From UBA10649 sp963842725 (lineage in GTDB: Bacteria; Actinomycetota; Actinomycetes; S36-B12), in NCBI GenBank assembly GCA_963842725.1, contig CAWJHN010000001.1, positions 144,826 through 208,825 on the forward strand: a DNA stretch of 64,000 bases. The letters run 5' to 3'. Within the stretch, counting starts at the first letter, position 1, and each line of letters begins with the position of its first letter. A model generated the notes under the pieces. It saw only the letters and a program-made list of their open reading frames with translations. It did no database searches and had not been told where the DNA came from. The translations under genes and the position numbers were made by a program. Positions 52,977 through 62,416 of this stretch are shown piece by piece.

Positions 52977-54278
52977 GTGAAGGCTCTTCGCGCGGGCGGC
53001 ATCGCCGCCGTCGCCGTGGCCGTCGCCCTGTCGGCACCGGCCTCGGCCGAGGCGATCCGCTGCATGTGCTTCGCGCGAGCCGCGTCCGCCGCCGCGACCC
53101 CGCCGCCCGTGCCGCAGCCCGGAATCGCGGTGTCCGACACGCTGTTCTCCCTGCACGCCGCCCCGGACGTCGTCACGGTGCCGGGCGTCCCCGCGGCCCG
53201 GATGCGCCTGTGGGACGTCCATACGTCGTGGGCCGAGCTCAACCCCGCGCCGGGCGAGTTCGACTGGCGCCGGCTCGACGAGCGCATCGCCCTTGCCGAG
53301 GCCGGTGGGTCAACGGTGCTGCTCGTCCTCGGACTGACGCCGCCCTGGGCCGGGCCGCCGACCGACGCCGACGACCGCTGGGGCGACTTCACGGCGGCCA
53401 TGCCCGACGACCCCGGCACCTTCGCCGAGTACGTGACGCAGGTCATGCGCCGGTACGGCGGTCGCATCGACGCCGTCGAGGTCTGGAACGAGGCCGACCT
53501 GCAGACCTTCTTCACCGGCACCCCCGGGCAGATGGCCGACCTCACCCGCCTGGCGTACGACGTCGTCAAGTCGATCAGTCCGGCGACAAAGGTGATGGCG
53601 GCCTCGACGACGATCCGCCGCGAGCGCAGCCTGCGCTACTTCTACGCCCCCTACCTCGAGGAGCTCAAGCGCCGCGGCTGGCCGGTCGACGGCTTCACCC
53701 TCCACTCGTATCCGGACCACCTGGCCGGACCCGTCGAGCGCTACCGCGACGCCCTCGCCTGGCGCGCGGTGCTCGAGTCGGTCGCGGGCGACGAGCCCGC
53801 GGTGCTCGCCCGGCCCGTCTGGGACACCGAGATCAACTACGGCCTGCCCGGGGGCGGCGAGAACACCGCCCGCGCGATCGACGATGCCACGGGCGCGGCC
53901 TACCTCGCGCGCACCTACGTCGACAGCGTGCGACTGGGGCTGCAGAGCACCTTCTGGTACATCTGGACGGCCAAGCCGTTCGACGTCATCGGCGTGCAGC
54001 TCAATGCCTCCACGCCCGCGTCGATCCGCGCCTACGACACGGTGCGGTCGTGGCTGACGGGCAGCCGCATGGGCGACTGCGTCACGATCGAGCACGGGGC
54101 GATCGAGTGCCCCTTCAGCCGGGGTGCGGAGCGGTTCTCGGTCGTGTTCGCGAATCGGGACGCGACCCCGTTCTCCCGCGCCGGCCAGACCGCGACGTTC
54201 ATCGACGGGACCTCGGCGCCGAGCGCCACGGTGACGTCGGTCGGCATCGCCCCCGTCCGGCTGGCGGCCACGCCGTAG
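52977..54278 (+). CDS. Secreted glycoside hydrolase, clan A (GH39-like)
   Basis: 433 residues. Signal peptide (GGIAAVAVAVALSAPASAEA). TIM-barrel glycosidase with RMRLWDVHTSWAELNPAPGE FDW near the first strand, acid/base Glu in IDAVEVWNEAD (about residue 173) and the nucleophile Glu in PVWDTEINYG (about 285). C-terminal beta part. Retaining glycosidase; substrate unknown, perhaps the cell's own surface polysaccharide. GTG start placed by the -10 box at 52965. Confidence 0.83.
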   Translation: MKALRAGGIAAVAVAVALSAPASAEAIRCMCFARAASAAATPPPVPQPGIAVSDTLFSLHAAPDVVTVPGVPAARMRLWDVHTSWAELNPAPGEFDWRRLDERIALAEAGGSTVLLVLGLTPPWAGPPTDADDRWGDFTAAMPDDPGTFAEYVTQVMRRYGGRIDAVEVWNEADLQTFFTGTPGQMADLTRLAYDVVKSISPATKVMAASTTIRRERSLRYFYAPYLEELKRRGWPVDGFTLHSYPDHLAGPVERYRDALAWRAVLESVAGDEPAVLARPVWDTEINYGLPGGGENTARAIDDATGAAYLARTYVDSVRLGLQSTFWYIWTAKPFDVIGVQLNASTPASIRAYDTVRSWLTGSRMGDCVTIEHGAIECPFSRGAERFSVVFANRDATPFSRAGQTATFIDGTSAPSATVTSVGIAPVRLAATP

Positions 54279-54317
54279 GCGGTCCGGACCGGGCAGGACG
54301 AGCAGGGGCGACCGGCG

Positions 54318-55614
<1,297 letters not shown>

Positions 55615-55782
55615 GCGGTGCCCCTTTCGTGCCCTCAGGGGGCTGACTGTTCGCCTCTGGACGGCCGAGAAGGCCGCGCCACCCTGACCGTACCTTGGGA
55701 AGCCCCCAAATGCAGCCTAAGGCCACGCCGACAACCCGCCCGGCCCCTCCCGCCCCCTCCGCGAGCCGTGAGCACCCCACTA

Positions 55783-55844
55783 CGCGAGTGGGGAGTTGTT
55801 GGGGTGCTCCGGGCGAATTCGACCCCGACAACTCCCCACTCGCG
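55783..55844. repeat. Family-2 palindrome, variant copy (2d)
   Basis: Starts CGCGAGTGGGGAGTTGTTGG and ends CCGACAACTCCCCACTCGCG, so the arms differ from other family-2 copies at coordinated (compensating) positions: GGGG for GGCG and TTGG for TGGC, with the partner arm matching. This shows selection or duplication of the hairpin as a unit. Between clpX and the TupA-like gene, both on the minus strand. Confidence 0.85.
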
Positions 55845-55878
55845 AGGATGGATTGAAGGGGGGTGGGATGGGGGTGGG

Positions 55879-56847
55879 CTACTGGTAGGTCTCGGGGACC
55901 TGCCACCTGGCTGTCAGGTAGGTGTCCATGGCTCGGGCCGCGTCGAGCGACTGGCCGGCGACGTCGGGCTCGCCGCCGACCGGGTAGTTGGTCAGCTCGC
56001 CGAACCGGGGCCCGTGCGGGGTCAGGAGCCAGTCGACCCGCACCATGTCGGTGCCCGCGGAGAGGGCCCGGCACGCGTCCAGGAACCACGCCCAGGTCGC
56101 CGGGTCGAGGCCGGCACGCTCCCGGGCGGCCTCGGCGTCCTCGATCGGGAAGCGATCGACGGTGCGCAGCGCGAGGGTGAGGTCGCGCTCGAGGACGGCG
56201 GCCAGCGCCACCTCGCCGTGGATGCAGAAGACCTTCACCTCGGACGGGAGCCCGTCCGCGCCACCCTCGAACGCCTCGAGCATCGCGCGGCGCTCGATGC
56301 CGCGGTAGGCCCACTCCCGCCGGCCGGTCGGCCCCTGCCGGTACGGCAGCGTCAGCCACCGGTCCAGCAGCGCTGCGACCGCCGCGGGCGGCACCGAGTC
56401 CGGGTGCACGCAGTGCCGCGACCAGTGCGGACGGCCGGTCTCGCCGGGCAGTCGGGCGGACGGGTCCGCGGCGTCGCACACGATGACGATCCCCCCGGAC
56501 GCGTGATTGACCTTAGCGACGTACTCGCGCGGCAGCCGGTCCCACGGCAGCGACGCCGCGCGCGGGGCCACGCCGAGTAGCGGCACCAGGGCCTCTGGCC
56601 CGACCCGCCGTGCCACGAAGTCGCGGACTCGCACCTTGTCCGCCGTCTCGACGAGTACCGGCCGACGGTCGCGCGCCATCTTGTAGCGCACCTTCTGCGC
56701 GAAGGTGACCGGCTGTCGCGTCCGCCGCAGCTCGAGCGCCTGCGCGACCGGCCCCGGCCACTGCCCGCGGACGAGGCCCCACGCGTAGGCAGAGGGCAGT
56801 TCCCAGCGCGACCCGCGCACCCGCGACTTGAGACCGTCCACGCTCAC
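55879..56847 (-). CDS. TupA-like ATP-grasp protein
   Basis: 322 residues. Matches the ATP-grasp TupA family: RDFVARRVGPEALVPLLGV near the start, LPREYVAKVNHASGGIVIVC, REWAYRGIERRAMLEAFE, EVKVFCIHGEV, and the metal-binding end MVRVDWLLTPHGPRFGELTN. These enzymes probably ligate amino acids or sugars to a surface polymer such as teichuronopeptide-like chains. Start GTG 56847 overlaps the glycosyltransferase stop (GTGA). Confidence 0.78.
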   Translation of the reverse strand: MSVDGLKSRVRGSRWELPSAYAWGLVRGQWPGPVAQALELRRTRQPVTFAQKVRYKMARDRRPVLVETADKVRVRDFVARRVGPEALVPLLGVAPRAASLPWDRLPREYVAKVNHASGGIVIVCDAADPSARLPGETGRPHWSRHCVHPDSVPPAAVAALLDRWLTLPYRQGPTGRREWAYRGIERRAMLEAFEGGADGLPSEVKVFCIHGEVALAAVLERDLTLALRTVDRFPIEDAEAARERAGLDPATWAWFLDACRALSAGTDMVRVDWLLTPHGPRFGELTNYPVGGEPDVAGQSLDAARAMDTYLTARWQVPETYQ

Positions 56848-57833
56848 GCCCGCCTCCGGGCCACCGCCGAGCGCAGTCCGCGGCCCGCCTCGCGGGCCTT
56901 GCGCACGCCGGCCAGCGCCGGCCCGGCGCCCGGCACGCCCATGCCCGCGATCACGGCGCGCCAGAGCAGGGCGTCGTCGACGTACTGCACCTCCTGGAGC
57001 GCCGAGCGCGCGGCCGCCACGTCCCAGCTGGCCACCCAGGTGGCGGTGCGCCGGGTCCGCGCGGCCAGCACCGCATCGCGCGACGCGCTGTGCCCGAGCC
57101 ACTTGCGCCGGGTCGCGATGCCGGTGAGCCCGAGCCGGGCATGGTTCTCGCGGGCGCTCGACAGGCTCGTGGGCAGCACCCGCCAGTTCGCCACGACCCC
57201 CGGCAGCCAGCGCACCTCGAACGCGTCGGCCAGGCGCAGCCACATGTCGTAGTCCTCGTACAGGAGCGCCTCGTCGTAGGGGCCGACGGCGTCGAGGGCA
57301 CTGCGCCGGATCATCGCCCCGGCCGCCGGGATCGGGTTCATGGAGAAGAGGCCCTCGAGGATGCGGCCCTCCGGCGGCGGCGCGTCCCCGAGGTAGCCCT
57401 GCACGTAGGTGGTGGAGCGGAGCTGGCCGCGGTCGTTCCAGACCCGAACGTCGCTGTAGACCAGGCCGACGGACTCCGGCAGCGTCACGAAGAACCCGAC
57501 CTGCCGCTCGAGCCGGTCCGGCTCCATCCAGTCGTCGCCCGACACCGAGCACACGAACCGCCCGCTCGCGATGGCCAGGCCGCGGTTCAGGTTGGCGCAG
57601 ATGCCGACGTTCACCTCGTTCGCGAGGAACTGCGCCGGCCACCCGGTTGCCGCGAGCCAGTCGCGGATGATCGCCACGGTGCCGTCGCTCGAGGCGTCGT
57701 CGATGACGATCAGCTCGGCGTCGGTCCAGGTCTGCGCGGCGATCGCATCCAGCGCCTGCCGCACGAGGGGCTCGTCGTTGTACGTGACGAGCAGCACGCT
57801 GCACGACACCGACGGCTCCACGCGCCGGATCAT
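56844..57833 (-). CDS. Family 2 glycosyltransferase
   Basis: 329 residues. GT-A fold: SCSVLLVTYNDEPLVRQALD, AELIVIDDASSDGTVAIIRD, VCSVSGDDWMEPDRL (DxD-like metal site), and LLYEDYDMWLRLAD as the ED acceptor motif. Probably a cytoplasmic transferase for cell-surface glycan synthesis. Coupled to the ATP-grasp gene. ATG 57833 is chosen where the conserved fold starts; the ribosome site is weak. Confidence 0.88.
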   Translation of the reverse strand: MIRRVEPSVSCSVLLVTYNDEPLVRQALDAIAAQTWTDAELIVIDDASSDGTVAIIRDWLAATGWPAQFLANEVNVGICANLNRGLAIASGRFVCSVSGDDWMEPDRLERQVGFFVTLPESVGLVYSDVRVWNDRGQLRSTTYVQGYLGDAPPPEGRILEGLFSMNPIPAAGAMIRRSALDAVGPYDEALLYEDYDMWLRLADAFEVRWLPGVVANWRVLPTSLSSARENHARLGLTGIATRRKWLGHSASRDAVLAARTRRTATWVASWDVAAARSALQEVQYVDDALLWRAVIAGMGVPGAGPALAGVRKAREAGRGLRSAVARRRA

Positions 57834-57875
57834 GCCACCCGGGACGGGCCGGAGGGCGGACGAGGCCCCCGCCTG

Positions 57876-57920
57876 CTGACAAGTGTCCTGTTCTGGACTA
57901 GAATCAGTCCAGAACAGGAC
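57876..57920 (+). promoter_or_regulatory. Promoter and 15-bp-arm operator of the Xre-RES module
   Basis: Consensus-like promoter: -35 CTGACA (57876-57881), 17-base spacer, -10 TAGAAT (57899-57904). A perfect inverted repeat, GTCCTGTTCTGGACT (57885-57899) and its complement (57906-57920), straddles the -10. Binding would block RNA polymerase, so autorepression by the Xre antitoxin complex is strongly suggested. Confidence 0.85.
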
Positions 57921-57933
57921 AGGAGCGGATCCC

Positions 57934-58374
57934 ATGACCGTCGCCACGCTGCGTGCCCCGGCCAGCCGGTACGAGGTGCCGGCCTGGGTCGACCTCACCG
58001 ACCCGACCGAGCGCGAGCGCCTCTCGGCCAGCGCCGTCACCGGCGCCGCCCGCCTCGCGGCCGCGTGGGGCCTGACCGTCGAGCAGGTCGGCGGCCTGCT
58101 GGGCGGGGTCCCGCCGAGCACCTGGCACGCCTGGAAGAAGCACGCGCCGGCCGACCTCGGCACCGACCGCCTCACCCGGATCTCCTACCTCCTGGGCATC
58201 TACACCGCGCTGCACGCCCTGCACTCCGCCGCGCTGGCCGACGCCTGGGTCACCCGCCCGAACACCAATCCGATGTTCGCGGGCCGCACCCCCCTGGCCG
58301 TCATGCTCTCCGGCGGCATCCCGGCCCTGGCCGCGGTCCGCGCCCTGCTCGACGCCCGCCGCGGCGGCCAGTGA
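57934..58374 (+). CDS. Xre/MbcA/ParS-family antitoxin (DUF2384)
   Basis: 146 residues. An N-terminal Xre-like HTH (AARLAAAWGLTVEQVGGLLG GVPPSTWHAWKKH) is followed by the toxin-binding C-terminal domain with ISYLLGIYTALHALHSAALA and NTNPMFAGRTPLAVMLSGGI PALAAVRALLDARRGG. ATG 57934 follows AGGAG at eight bases. The stop overlaps the RES toxin GTG (GTGA). Preceded by its operator. Confidence 0.9.
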   Translation: MTVATLRAPASRYEVPAWVDLTDPTERERLSASAVTGAARLAAAWGLTVEQVGGLLGGVPPSTWHAWKKHAPADLGTDRLTRISYLLGIYTALHALHSAALADAWVTRPNTNPMFAGRTPLAVMLSGGIPALAAVRALLDARRGGQ

Positions 58375-59076
58375 GCCCCGGCACGTCCGAGTGGCCGGCC
58401 GAGACCGCCGTCCGCTGGAACGACACCCACCGACTGATCCTGGCCACCTACGCGGAGTCCGCCGAGCCGTTCCTGGGCGCGCTCACGGACGACGACAGCG
58501 AGCTGGCAGACCTCGTCGCGCTCGCGGCGGCCACCAATGCCCGCCTGGCCGCCCAGGCCGACCGGCTCCCCGGCGGCATCGGGTCCGACGAGCTCGTCTT
58601 CGAGGTGCCGTACTCCAAGATCGTCAACGCGGCGTTCACCTACCCCCGGCCCGGGCGGCGCCCGGTTCAACAGCGGCGACCGCGGTGCCTGGTACGCGGC
58701 CCGCTCGGTGCGCACGTCGCTCGCCGAGGTGGTCTTCCACCGGACGCTGGCCCTGGAGGAGACCGACTGGTGGATCGACGAGGCCGAGTACCTCGACTAC
58801 CTCGCCGACATCCACGCCGCCGGCTTCGCCGACCTGCGCGACGACGACCCCCGCTCGCTGGCCTGCCTGGATCCGGACTCGTACGTCGACGGCCAGGCCC
58901 TGGCCGAGCGGCTCCTCGCGCAGGGCGGCACCGGCGTGGTGTACCCGTCGGTGCGGTACCGGGCCGGCACCAACCTCGCGTGCTTCCGGCCGGCGGTCGT
59001 GGGCAACGTCCGGCCCGGCGCCGGCTACCGCCTGGCCTGGCACGGCAGCAGGCGACCAACGGTAGAACTCCTCTGA
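58371..59076 (+). CDS. RES-domain toxin (one frame break)
   Basis: About 234 residues. Starts GTG-SPGTSEWPAETAVRW. RES fold with GGARFNSGDRGAWYAARSVR TSLAEVVFH (Arg, Tyr and Glu of the active site) and GGTGVVYPSVRY (Ser). RES toxins attack NAD+ (MbcT/Res type) or ADP-ribosylate targets (ParT). The frame breaks near 58655 in YPRPG(G)ARFN, a single base in a GC run; a sequence error or an inactivated toxin. Partner of the Xre antitoxin. Confidence 0.85.
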
Positions 59077-59083
59077 CCCCCAT

Positions 59084-59145
59084 GTTGAGTGGCGAGTTGT
59101 GGCGGTGCGGATTGCGTTCCCAGCCGCCACGTCTCGCCACTCGAC
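59084..59145. repeat. Family-2 palindrome (copy 2e)
   Basis: 62 bases starting GTTGAGTGGCGAGTTGTGGC, inner GCGTTCCCAGCCGCCA, ending GTCTCGCCACTCGAC. It matches 60006-60067 at 58 of 62 positions, in the same orientation, with the MntA-HepT gene between them. It follows the RES gene by 7 bases. Confidence 0.93.
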
Positions 59146-59179
59146 GGGGATGGGAGCTCGGCTGTGCCATCATCGACGC

Positions 59180-59953
59180 ATGCGCGTTGAGCTCATCGAC
59201 GAGGCGGTCACCCGGCTCCGCGAGCACGGAGCGACCTTCGCCCTGCTGCACGGCAGCCAGGTGCGCGGCACGGCAACGCAGTCATCCGACATCGACGTGG
59301 CTGCCTACTTCGCCGGTTCGCCGCCCGCGTCGTTCGAGGTGGACCTGCCCCCTGGCATCGACCTGCTGGTTCTCAACAACGCCCCACTGGAGTTGCGGGG
59401 CCGGATCGCTCTCGAAGGCGAGCTGATCCTCGACGACGACCCGCCGACGCGGGTCACGTGGATCGCGCAGACCCGCAAGATCTACGCCGACGAGAAGTAC
59501 CGAATCGACCGGTCGCACGCCGAGTTCCTGGAGGCGGTGCGCAGTGGTCGATCGCCGCGCAGGGTCGTGCGCCTGCTTCGTGCCGCGAGCGACAACCTCC
59601 AGTCGCTCGCCCGCGAGCAGGAGGCGGACGCGACCCGCCGCGCCGACCCGCTGTGGCTGCCCGGCATCAAGTACCTCATGGTGGCCGCCATCGAGTGCTG
59701 CATCGACGTCGCCCAGCATGCCTGCAGCTCGGAGCAGTGGGGGCCACCCCGCGACAACGGCGATGCCATGCGGATCCTGGGCGAGCGCGGGGTGATCACT
59801 GCCGACACGGCGGTGGCGATGCGCCAGGCCACGGGATTCCGAAACGTGCTGGTGCACGAGTACGTCGAGGTCGACGACGACATCGTGGTGGCCCGCCTCG
59901 CCGACCTGTCCGACCTGCAGGGCTTCGTTCGCCAGGTCAGCGACTGGCTCTGA
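59180..59953 (+). CDS. Fused MntA-type nucleotidyltransferase and HepT-type HEPN protein
   Basis: 257 residues in one uninterrupted frame. The N-terminal nucleotidyltransferase has GSQVRGTATQSSDID (G25-S26, ten residues, D37-x-D39: the GSx10DxD of MntA) and a third Asp in PGIDLLVLN. The C-terminal HEPN domain (from about residue 125) ends in RNVLVHEY (about 221-228), the Rx4HxY motif of HepT RNase toxins. In known type VII systems MntA AMPylates the HepT Tyr in trans; here both are on one chain. ATG 59180; CATCAT six bases upstream may give a leaderless start. Confidence 0.85.
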   Translation: MRVELIDEAVTRLREHGATFALLHGSQVRGTATQSSDIDVAAYFAGSPPASFEVDLPPGIDLLVLNNAPLELRGRIALEGELILDDDPPTRVTWIAQTRKIYADEKYRIDRSHAEFLEAVRSGRSPRRVVRLLRAASDNLQSLAREQEADATRRADPLWLPGIKYLMVAAIECCIDVAQHACSSEQWGPPRDNGDAMRILGERGVITADTAVAMRQATGFRNVLVHEYVEVDDDIVVARLADLSDLQGFVRQVSDWL

Positions 59954-60005
59954 CGGGACGGACTCCCCCGCCCAACCACCCTCCGCACCCCCTCCTCCCC
60001 AACCC

Positions 60006-60067
60006 CGCGAGTGGCGAGTTGTGGCGGTACGGATTGCGTTCCCAGCCGCCACGTCTCGCCACTCGAC
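60006..60067. repeat. Family-2 palindrome (copy 2f)
   Basis: 62 bases beginning CGCGAGTGGCGAGTTGTGGC, ending CTCGCCACTCGAC. 58 of 62 bases match copy 2e at 59084. Follows the fused MntA-HepT gene by 52 bases. The 125 bases to the next gene hold nothing I recognise. Confidence 0.93.
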
Positions 60068-60192
60068 AGGGTGGGAAGCTTCGCGGCAGAGTCCGTCGCG
60101 GATTCCGGCAGAGGGTGCGTCTGCAGCCGGCGTGGCGCTCGAGCTGGCCACCCGCGGGAATTCGTCGATACGAGCCGCGCCCCGCTGCCACG

Positions 60193-60795
60193 TCATGCGG
60201 AGACCAGCGGGGTCGGTGATGCGGTCACGTCGACCATCGGGCGCTGAATGACCTCACCGAGCAGCGGATCATTCTCGGGATTCGCCCAGTTCAGCGTGCT
60301 GCGGAGCACCGGGTTCACGGGACGGCCAAGCCGTGCCTCCGCCCGCTCTGCGGCGGCGTACAGGTCGGCGCGGACAACCTCGTCACCGACCACCAGCACG
60401 TCGATGTCGGCCGGTGCCGCTCCCGTCTCGCCGGACAGGCGGGCGGCCCAGGAACCGAAGATGAGCACACGCTGGGCTCCCACGTTCGCGAACTCCTCCG
60501 CGATCACCGGCTTTGGCCCGAAGGTCAGCAAGACGACCTGCGTCAGGGGCGCAACAACCGGATTGTCGATGTTTGCCCGGATGAGCCGGGTGCGGCCGAT
60601 CTTGCGCGTTGTGACTAGGGAGCCCGATGCGAGGCGCGCGACCTCCGACTGGACGGACGTCAGGGGTGCCCCGGTGGAGCCGGCCAACTCGGAGACGGTC
60701 CACTCACGTTCCGGCTCCAGCAGCACGAGCGCCAGGATCTCGCCCTGGGTCCGGGTGCGGAACACGGGGAGCAAAGCGGGAGCCTTACTACGCAT
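60193..60795 (-). CDS. wHTH-nucleotidyltransferase fusion protein
   Basis: 200 residues. The N-terminal winged HTH (TQGEILALVLLEPEREWTVS ELAGSTGAPLTSVQSEVARL) is fused to a nucleotidyltransferase with FGSWAARLSG ... ADIDVLVVGDE (GS-x14-DxD). Probably a DNA-binding, MNT-type antitoxin-like or regulatory protein; no HEPN partner adjacent. The ATG at 60795 lies inside one arm of a 15-bp palindrome, so strong autoregulation is likely. Confidence 0.8.
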   Translation of the reverse strand: MRSKAPALLPVFRTRTQGEILALVLLEPEREWTVSELAGSTGAPLTSVQSEVARLASGSLVTTRKIGRTRLIRANIDNPVVAPLTQVVLLTFGPKPVIAEEFANVGAQRVLIFGSWAARLSGETGAAPADIDVLVVGDEVVRADLYAAAERAEARLGRPVNPVLRSTLNWANPENDPLLGEVIQRPMVDVTASPTPLVSA

Positions 60796-60826
60796 AACCG
60801 GACTATATCATCCGATTATGCGTAGT
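60787..60826 (-). promoter_or_regulatory. Operator palindrome over the start of the wHTH-nucleotidyltransferase
   Basis: ACTACGCATAACCGG (60787-60801), ten AT-rich bases (ACTATATCAT), then CCGATTATGCGTAGT (60812-60826); 14 of 15 arm positions pair. The start codon ATG lies in the left arm. The central TATATC/GATATA could be the -10 region. Predicted binding site of the gene's own wHTH. Confidence 0.75.
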
Positions 60827-60848
60827 GATAGCCGTCAACACCCCACCC

Positions 60849-60910
60849 CGCGAGTGGCGAGTTGTGGCGGTTGGGATCGCGATCCGAACCGCCACAACTC
60901 GCCTCTCGAC
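60849..60910. repeat. Family-2 palindrome (copy 2g)
   Basis: 62 bases starting CGCGAGTGGCGAGTTGTGGC; the inner part GGTTGGGATCGCGATCCGAACC is itself a palindrome and differs from copies 2e/2f. It lies upstream of the wHTH-nucleotidyltransferase gene, which therefore sits between 2f and 2g. Confidence 0.93.
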
Positions 60911-60949
60911 GAAGTGGGAAGTGGGAACTCGGCGGGGTGGTGCGGGTGG

Positions 60950-61557
60950 TCAGCTGACCATGATGCCCAGGTACGCCACTCGGCCGTTCGCGGCCAGCAG
61001 GCGCACCGGGAAGTAGCCCTTCTTGGTGAACTTCAGGGCGGGCAGCACGATCGTGTGGTTCCGGCCGACCCGCGCGGTGCCCAGAGTCGACCACTTGCCC
61101 TTGATGAAGATGCTCGCCGTGACGGCCGTGCCCGGTGCGAACGCGAGGTTCGTCACCCGCACGCAGACCACCTTGTTGACCCGCACGGCCGCGGCCGGGG
61201 TCGTGACGTCGCCGCGCACGACCGGCATCCGGACGGTGACGACCTTGCAGTTGCGGGCGGGATTGCGACCCACCAGGGTCACTCCCCCGCCGAGCGAGGT
61301 GCCCGCCGCCGGGTTCGGGATGAAGATCCAGGGGACGGACGGGGTCGGGGTGGGAGTCGGGGTGGCGGTCGGTGTCGGGGTAGGCGTCACCGTGGGAGTC
61401 GGGGTCGGCGTGGGCGCCGGGCTCGCGGTGGCGGTCGGCGTCGGCGCGGGCGGGTAGGCCATCGGCGCGGCCTGGGTTGCAGGCACCACCATGATCGCGG
61501 TCGACGCGAGAACTCGCTGCCGCCAGATACGCCAACGGCGATCCTGTTACCCGTCAT
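60950..61557 (-). CDS. Secreted Pro-Thr-rich protein, paralogue A (frame breaks near 5' end)
   Basis: About 202 codons. Continuous from MVVPATQAAPMAYPPAPTPT to VAYLGIMVS, with a Pro-Thr repeat region and a C-terminal beta domain (CVRVTNLAFAPGTAVTASIF). By comparison with the paralogue at 62332, the true start is probably MTGNRIAVGV at 61557, with two small indels in the signal peptide near 61530 and 61505. Exported cell-surface protein of unknown function. Confidence 0.65.
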
Positions 61558-61744
61558 TTCGGCCCCCGGCCGTTGTCGTTCCCGATCGAGCAAGACCTCA
61601 CCGAGCGCATCCGCCCGTAGCGGACTCCCCTACCAAACCACGCATGGAGCACCGCCAGAACAACAGTGCACCCATGGGACACCCTAGCGCCGGCCGATAG
61701 CCGATGCGCGCCCGAAACGGACAAAGCGAGAAGACCGCCAGAGG

Positions 61745-62332
61745 TCAGGAGATGACCAGGCTGAAGTACCGGGCCGACCGGGTGATGGTGTCGACGACCG
61801 CGATCGGGAAGGTCCCCCGCACGTTCGGACGGATCACCGGGATCGCCGCCATGCCCTTGGGGTCGGCCTTGGTGACGCCCAGCGCGTACCACTTGCCGCC
61901 CACCTGGATGCGGGTGGCGTAGACCCGGTTCGGGGTCAGGAACTGGACGATGAGCCGGATGTTCTGCCGGATCGGCGCCTTGACCTTCTGGCCCTTCTTG
62001 ATCGACGTGCCCATCCGCTGCAGCAGCAGGCGCGGCGTCGTGCGCTCGGCGGAGGCCTGGCTCACCAGGATGATCCCGGGCGCCACGCGGCGGGCATTCG
62101 TCGGGTTCGGCGGGGGCAGCGTGAACGGCGGCGTAGGCGTGGGCGTCGGGGTAGCCGTCGGCGTCGGGGTGGGGGTAGGCGTGACGGTCGGCGCCGGCGT
62201 GGCCGTGGCCGTAGGCGACGGGGCCGGGGGATATTCCATGGGTGCGGCCGAGGTCGCCGGCACCAGGATGATCGCGCCCGACATCAGCCCGCCGATGGCG
62301 GCGAGGACGACGGCAATGCGTGTAGCGGACAC
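61745..62332 (-). CDS. Secreted Pro-Thr-rich protein, paralogue B
   Basis: 195 residues. Signal peptide MSATRIAVVLAAIGGLMSGA IILVPATSAAP, then PMEYPPAPSPTATATP and a (Pro-Thr)n tract, then a beta-rich domain ending SARYFSLVIS. Shares the leader junction VPAT-x-AAPM-x-YPPAP with paralogue A: a tandem duplication. The Pro-Thr tract probably spans the cell wall. GTG start 62332; ribosome site weak. Confidence 0.75.
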   Translation of the reverse strand: MSATRIAVVLAAIGGLMSGAIILVPATSAAPMEYPPAPSPTATATPAPTVTPTPTPTPTATPTPTPTPPFTLPPPNPTNARRVAPGIILVSQASAERTTPRLLLQRMGTSIKKGQKVKAPIRQNIRLIVQFLTPNRVYATRIQVGGKWYALGVTKADPKGMAAIPVIRPNVRGTFPIAVVDTITRSARYFSLVIS

Positions 62333-62416
62333 GGGACCCCCAAGTGAACGACTGCTGTTCCCAGACGTGACCCTACCGCGAAGGCGGCAGGGGCGGACAG
62401 GCCCAAGGTCCCCGCG

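Noticed and set aside
59084..60910. Integron attC array
   Set aside because: Size and hairpin shape are similar, but the typical RYYYAAC/GTTRRRY core pairs and an integron integrase are absent, and cassette genes are on both strands.
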